Position numbers and translations under genes: made by a program
Shown here: piece after piece, positions 60,735 to 64,000 of the stretch
Position numbering within the stretch: the first letter of the stretch is position 1
Layout of the letters: each line of letters opens with the position of its first letter
Notes under the pieces: generated by a model
Seen by the model: the letters and a program-made list of their open reading frames with translations, nothing else
Databases searched by the model: none
What the model was told of the DNA's origin: nothing
Source: Pseudisothecium myosuroides
Taxonomy: Eukaryota; Streptophyta; Bryopsida; Hypnales; Lembophyllaceae
DNA length: 64,000 bases
NCBI GenBank assembly: GCA_951799445.1
Contig: OX637293.1
Location: 17,732,001 to 17,796,000 of the forward strand
Direction: 5' to 3'

Positions 60735-61734
60735 CACTACAAGATAAAGGGGTGTTTTAAGTGAGTATTTAAATATGTTTCTATACGAGTACAAGCATGC
60801 TTGGGGTACCCCATAAACGCCGTCACACAATAAAATGCAGTGAAGTTCATTTCTTTAATGTAGATTAGATTACAATTTTTTTTGTAAAAACTTAATTTTA
60901 ATACAAATTTACTTGCTTCAAGTAGAATACAATATGAAATTATCCAAAAAAATTTGCCTTTAATTGATGAAAGTTGTTAATATGATTCTTGAAGCCCCAT
61001 TCAGGACTCTGTCACAGTGTCCATTTTTAATTCAGGAATCAAAAAAGAATATAAATATTTAGTAGAAAGTGTTTTCAAATCACTATATTAGTTTGTGATG
61101 TTTTAATAACCTATTGTAGAAATCTATAACTTGATATGGGAAATTTAACTCTCGATTTAACTATTTTTTATTATTTTTCAAATCATCTTAAATATGACAA
61201 GAAAGGGCTACGTTTAAAAGGAATTCAAAATTTGAGATTCTTTTGGATTTTATAGTTAAAACATGAAAAGTAAATTGAAAAGTAGTGAATAGGCAAAAAA
61301 TCATGGTAAAATTCTTGTATATACATATATATTTTCCATTGATATAATATCAGCTGCTAAATCCTAAAAAATATGAAAATTAAAAATTAAAGATTTAATA
61401 GGTTTTGATTCATGAAAATGATTTGACTATATGTGTTCTAACAATAACCAATGTTTTTAAAAAATTACTCTAATTTTTATTTGTAAAATAGGTTAATTGA
61501 AAATTATTTCATTCCTGTTCCTTGGTTCCTGACTAGGGTACTCCAAGCATGCTTGTACCCATACATAAAATTAGAAGTAATGACCTTTAAAGAGATTTTC
61601 AATAAAAATTTACTAGAGGTACATGTGTTTCAAACACAATATTTTTGGAAATCTCTTTAAAGGTCATTACTTATAATCTTATGTCTAGGACTATACTTAA
61701 AAACTCATGTAAAACACCCCTTTTTCTTGTAGTG
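60735..61734. mobile_element. CACTA (En/Spm)-type non-autonomous element, 1000 bp including a nested insertion
   Basis: The left end is CACTACAAGATAAAGGGGTG and the right end CACCCCTTTTTCTTGTAGTG, the classic CACTACAAGAAAA plant terminus. Both sides are flanked by GGT (60732-60734 and 61735-61737), a 3-bp target duplication. Sub-terminal inverted blocks continue inward (AAAGAGATTTTCAATAAAAA pairs internally with GGAAATCTCTTTAAAGG). Without the insertion the element is about 221 bp. It encodes no transposase. Confidence 0.88.
60787..61561. mobile_element. Element nested in the CACTA MITE, 775 bp
   Basis: The inverted ends are GAGTACAAGCATGCTTGGGG and CTCCAAGCATGCTTGTACCC, flanked by ATAC on both sides (60783-60786 and 61562-61565). 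The partial CACTA copy at 46022 runs through this position without it, which gives an approximate empty site. It is non-coding. Superfamily unknown. Confidence 0.72.
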
Positions 61735-63374
61735 GGTGTGTCAATCTAAAATGTTGAAAGAATGTATTTGAACAAGGTAACTAAAGTTGTATTTATTAAA
61801 GAGTACATATAAATGAATATGAAGACAAATATATTTAGATGAGCATCTTGTAAATCAAATACATTAATTTTCAAGGAAAATTACTTTGTTGATAATAATA
61901 ATGATCCAAGGGCATGCATTTGGAGTACATTTGCAATAATTAGATTATACATCTTTTAAATTTTTTTTGTCACTTAACATAATCTAAAAAGTAAGATCTC
62001 ATATTCCAATTTTTATATTCTAATGTTTTTTTTGGACTAAAAATAATCCTAAAAATTTCTTTAAATGAAAATAAAAAATCCTATTGTTGAAAAATGGCAA
62101 AAGTAATAAAAAAAATGTTCACCAATAGTTTTTGTTTTTTGAAAAATGTGAGAAATTATTGAAGGCACAAAGCCACAAAATAATCATGTATACCTTTCTT
62201 ATAAATTTTTAATGTTTTGGAGGCATAATGCAAAATCTACACCTTAAAAAACATTAATCCTAGAGATTTGTGATAGAAAACAATATTGAGTTTTTTACAA
62301 CTACTCATTTGCAATCATTTTAAATTTTAGTATTTATAAATTATGTTTAAATATATTCAAAATTCATAGTTTTAAATTCTAAGTTCATGAATTTTTAATA
62401 GTCGATATAGATTCAAATTTAGACTCCTACTTAAAATTTAAATACAATGATTCATATACTATTTTTTTGGAAGATCCAAAGGCCGTTAGGCCAAACCAAA
62501 GATTAATGGCAAGGTGTTTGTTTCTTACCTCTTGGCATTGCTTTTAAATACTTTGTTCCTTTTCATTGCTTTTGTATCATTTTCACTACCTCCATGCCTT
62601 TTTTTGCATGTTTTATGAGGTCAACAATTTTTGAGGAAAAATATGTACAGATATCAACCAAAGCATTAGGGTGTAATTGACAAGTTTGTTCCCAAAAATT
62701 GTTGTAGAAATTTTGAGAGGTGGCTTAGGTGCTACATCTAGCCACCATAGCTACAGTTACTACAAACCTTTAATGATTAACTTACCAAAATTTCTATTCC
62801 ACAAGGTCAAAACGACGATAGGTTGTACCTTTTGATCTTAGAAGATATAATAAATAATTGTCTAATTTCAAAAGATTCACCTAAGGATTCACCTTAAATA
62901 ATTAATACCACCTTATATATTTCAACTATGCTTAGAATTCAACCATATTGTTTGGAAAGACATAAATTACACGCTACATGATATGGTACACATTGCACCT
63001 TAGGATACAATAATTGAGCAATTTATTAATTTGCATAATATGGCTAATATATAAGCATAGAGATAGAACTTCACATACTTTAAATGAAGGAAAAAGTAAA
63101 TAATGTACTTCTAAATGTTCGTACACCACCATCAACCTCCTAGTTAGCTAGATATATCATCACTGCCAATATAGAATTTGATCTCAGAAAAAACCCGGAT
63201 ATACTAAATCTCTAAGACTGCGATTGCTAATGTGACTTGGAAGACTAATATCAATAAAAGAATTAGAAAATAAACAAGCAAGCGATCAATGATCTTTCTT
63301 CCTATCACGCCACTGAGCAAAAACTCCTTCAACTACTTGTACTCCCTCTACAATATATTGTATTAAAATTGCTA
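61735..63374. other. AT-rich gene-free spacer
   Basis: No gene or element is recognised. Confidence 0.5.
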
Positions 63375-63410
63375 CTCCCTTTGTCCCAAAATAAATTCAA
63401 GGTTTTTTGG
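63375..63410. mobile_element. Stowaway-like MITE terminus (single end)
   Basis: CTCCCTTTGTCCCAAAATAA after TA matches the well-known Stowaway terminus (CTCCCTCCGTCCCAAAATAA) at 18 of 20 positions. No opposite end is visible before the window closes, so it is solo or truncated. Confidence 0.45.
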
Positions 63411-63803
63411 AAAAGGCTAGATCAATGTGTAAGGAGCTCCTATTTGGATGCAAATGAGTAGTTATTGTAGCTTCTAGTCAACCCTTATAGGCAAGAAAGT
63501 TTCAAAGTCAAAAGTCAAGCGGAACATGTTGGTAATAGGCTTCAAAATTGTAAATTTTCTCCTATTTTGCTACCAGCTCTAGTGCAATGAATGTTAATCA
63601 TTTTGCTGCCAAGTTGGGGTGCAAAGAACTTTGATTAGCTCCTATGCATTCAACTTTGATCTTTTTATGTGATTCAACTTCAATTAGCTCACATGTGTAC
63701 TCGTTCGTTGATCAGCTCATGTGATTCAATTGAGACTAGAGCTTATGATTCAATTGCAAGGAACATTTTGTCAGCATTCTTTGATAAGCTTCTGGGCTTA
63801 GAT

Positions 63804-63993
63804 GGGCAATTTCATTAAAATGGCAATATTTCTTTAAAGTGGCATGAAAACAGTTCAGAACGGCCATTCTAAATCTATACCTATCCTAGATGATTCTGAA
63901 TGGCCGTTCTAAAATCTATACTAGTTCTAGATGGTGAAAATGGCACACTGTCAAAGTGGCACTTGGAATACGGCCATTTTAATGAAATTGGCC
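63804..63993. mobile_element. GGGCAATTT-terminus MITE, 190 bp
   Basis: GGGCAATTTCATTAAAATGG and CCATTTTAATGAAATTGGCC are inverted ends. The interior matches the 131-bp copy at 31584-31714 (GGCATGAAAACAGTTCAGA, TGGCACACTGTCAAAGTGGC). It adds an internal duplication of the GGCCGTTCTAAAATCTATAC segment that accounts for most of the extra length. Confidence 0.78.
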
Positions 63994-64000
63994 ATTTAGG

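Overview
This window looks like nuclear DNA from a land plant that still makes swimming sperm. It holds five recognisable multi-exon genes with GT-AG introns, separated by long AT-rich stretches full of short non-autonomous DNA transposons. The gene families are plant-like: a B3-domain regulator, a plant-type nucleobase transporter and a plant ORP3/ORP4-like lipid-transfer protein. The first gene is a homologue of DNAAF4 (DYX1C1), an assembly factor for axonemal dynein arms. That family is absent from plants without motile cilia, so a bryophyte, lycophyte, fern, cycad or Ginkgo is likely. I cannot name the species.

Layout: (1) 1-2728, minus strand: DNAAF4-like gene, 3' part beyond the window. 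(2) 2.7-9.5 kb: AT-rich spacer with a 1542-bp near-perfect foldback element (6361-7902) and a Harbinger-like MITE (8103-8539). (3) 9579-13337, minus: complete 13-exon nucleobase-ascorbate transporter. (4) 14.2-31.8 kb: gene-free, with several tandem repeats (98 bp at 14.2 kb, 119 bp at 26.3-27.6 kb) and many MITEs. (5) 32254-34229, plus: VPS55/LEPROT-like gene, convergent with (6) 35552-38702, minus: oxysterol-binding-related protein. (7) 39-52 kb: repeats. (8) 52019-53720, plus: protein with two B3 domains, bracketed by short direct duplications. (9) 54-64 kb: more MITEs, including a CACTA element carrying a nested insertion.

The most unusual signal is a group of about ten elements of 86 to about 940 bp that share the terminus CCCCTAAAGGACC. 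The best-preserved copies are flanked on both sides by TTAA, which is the target-site hallmark of the piggyBac superfamily, a group not usually associated with land plants. The genes do not form an operon or pathway. VPS55 (endosomal sorting) and ORP (sterol or phospholipid transfer) both act in membrane traffic but are probably neighbours by chance. All exon models were built by eye from splice consensus, reading phase and family alignment. There was no transcript evidence and no database search.
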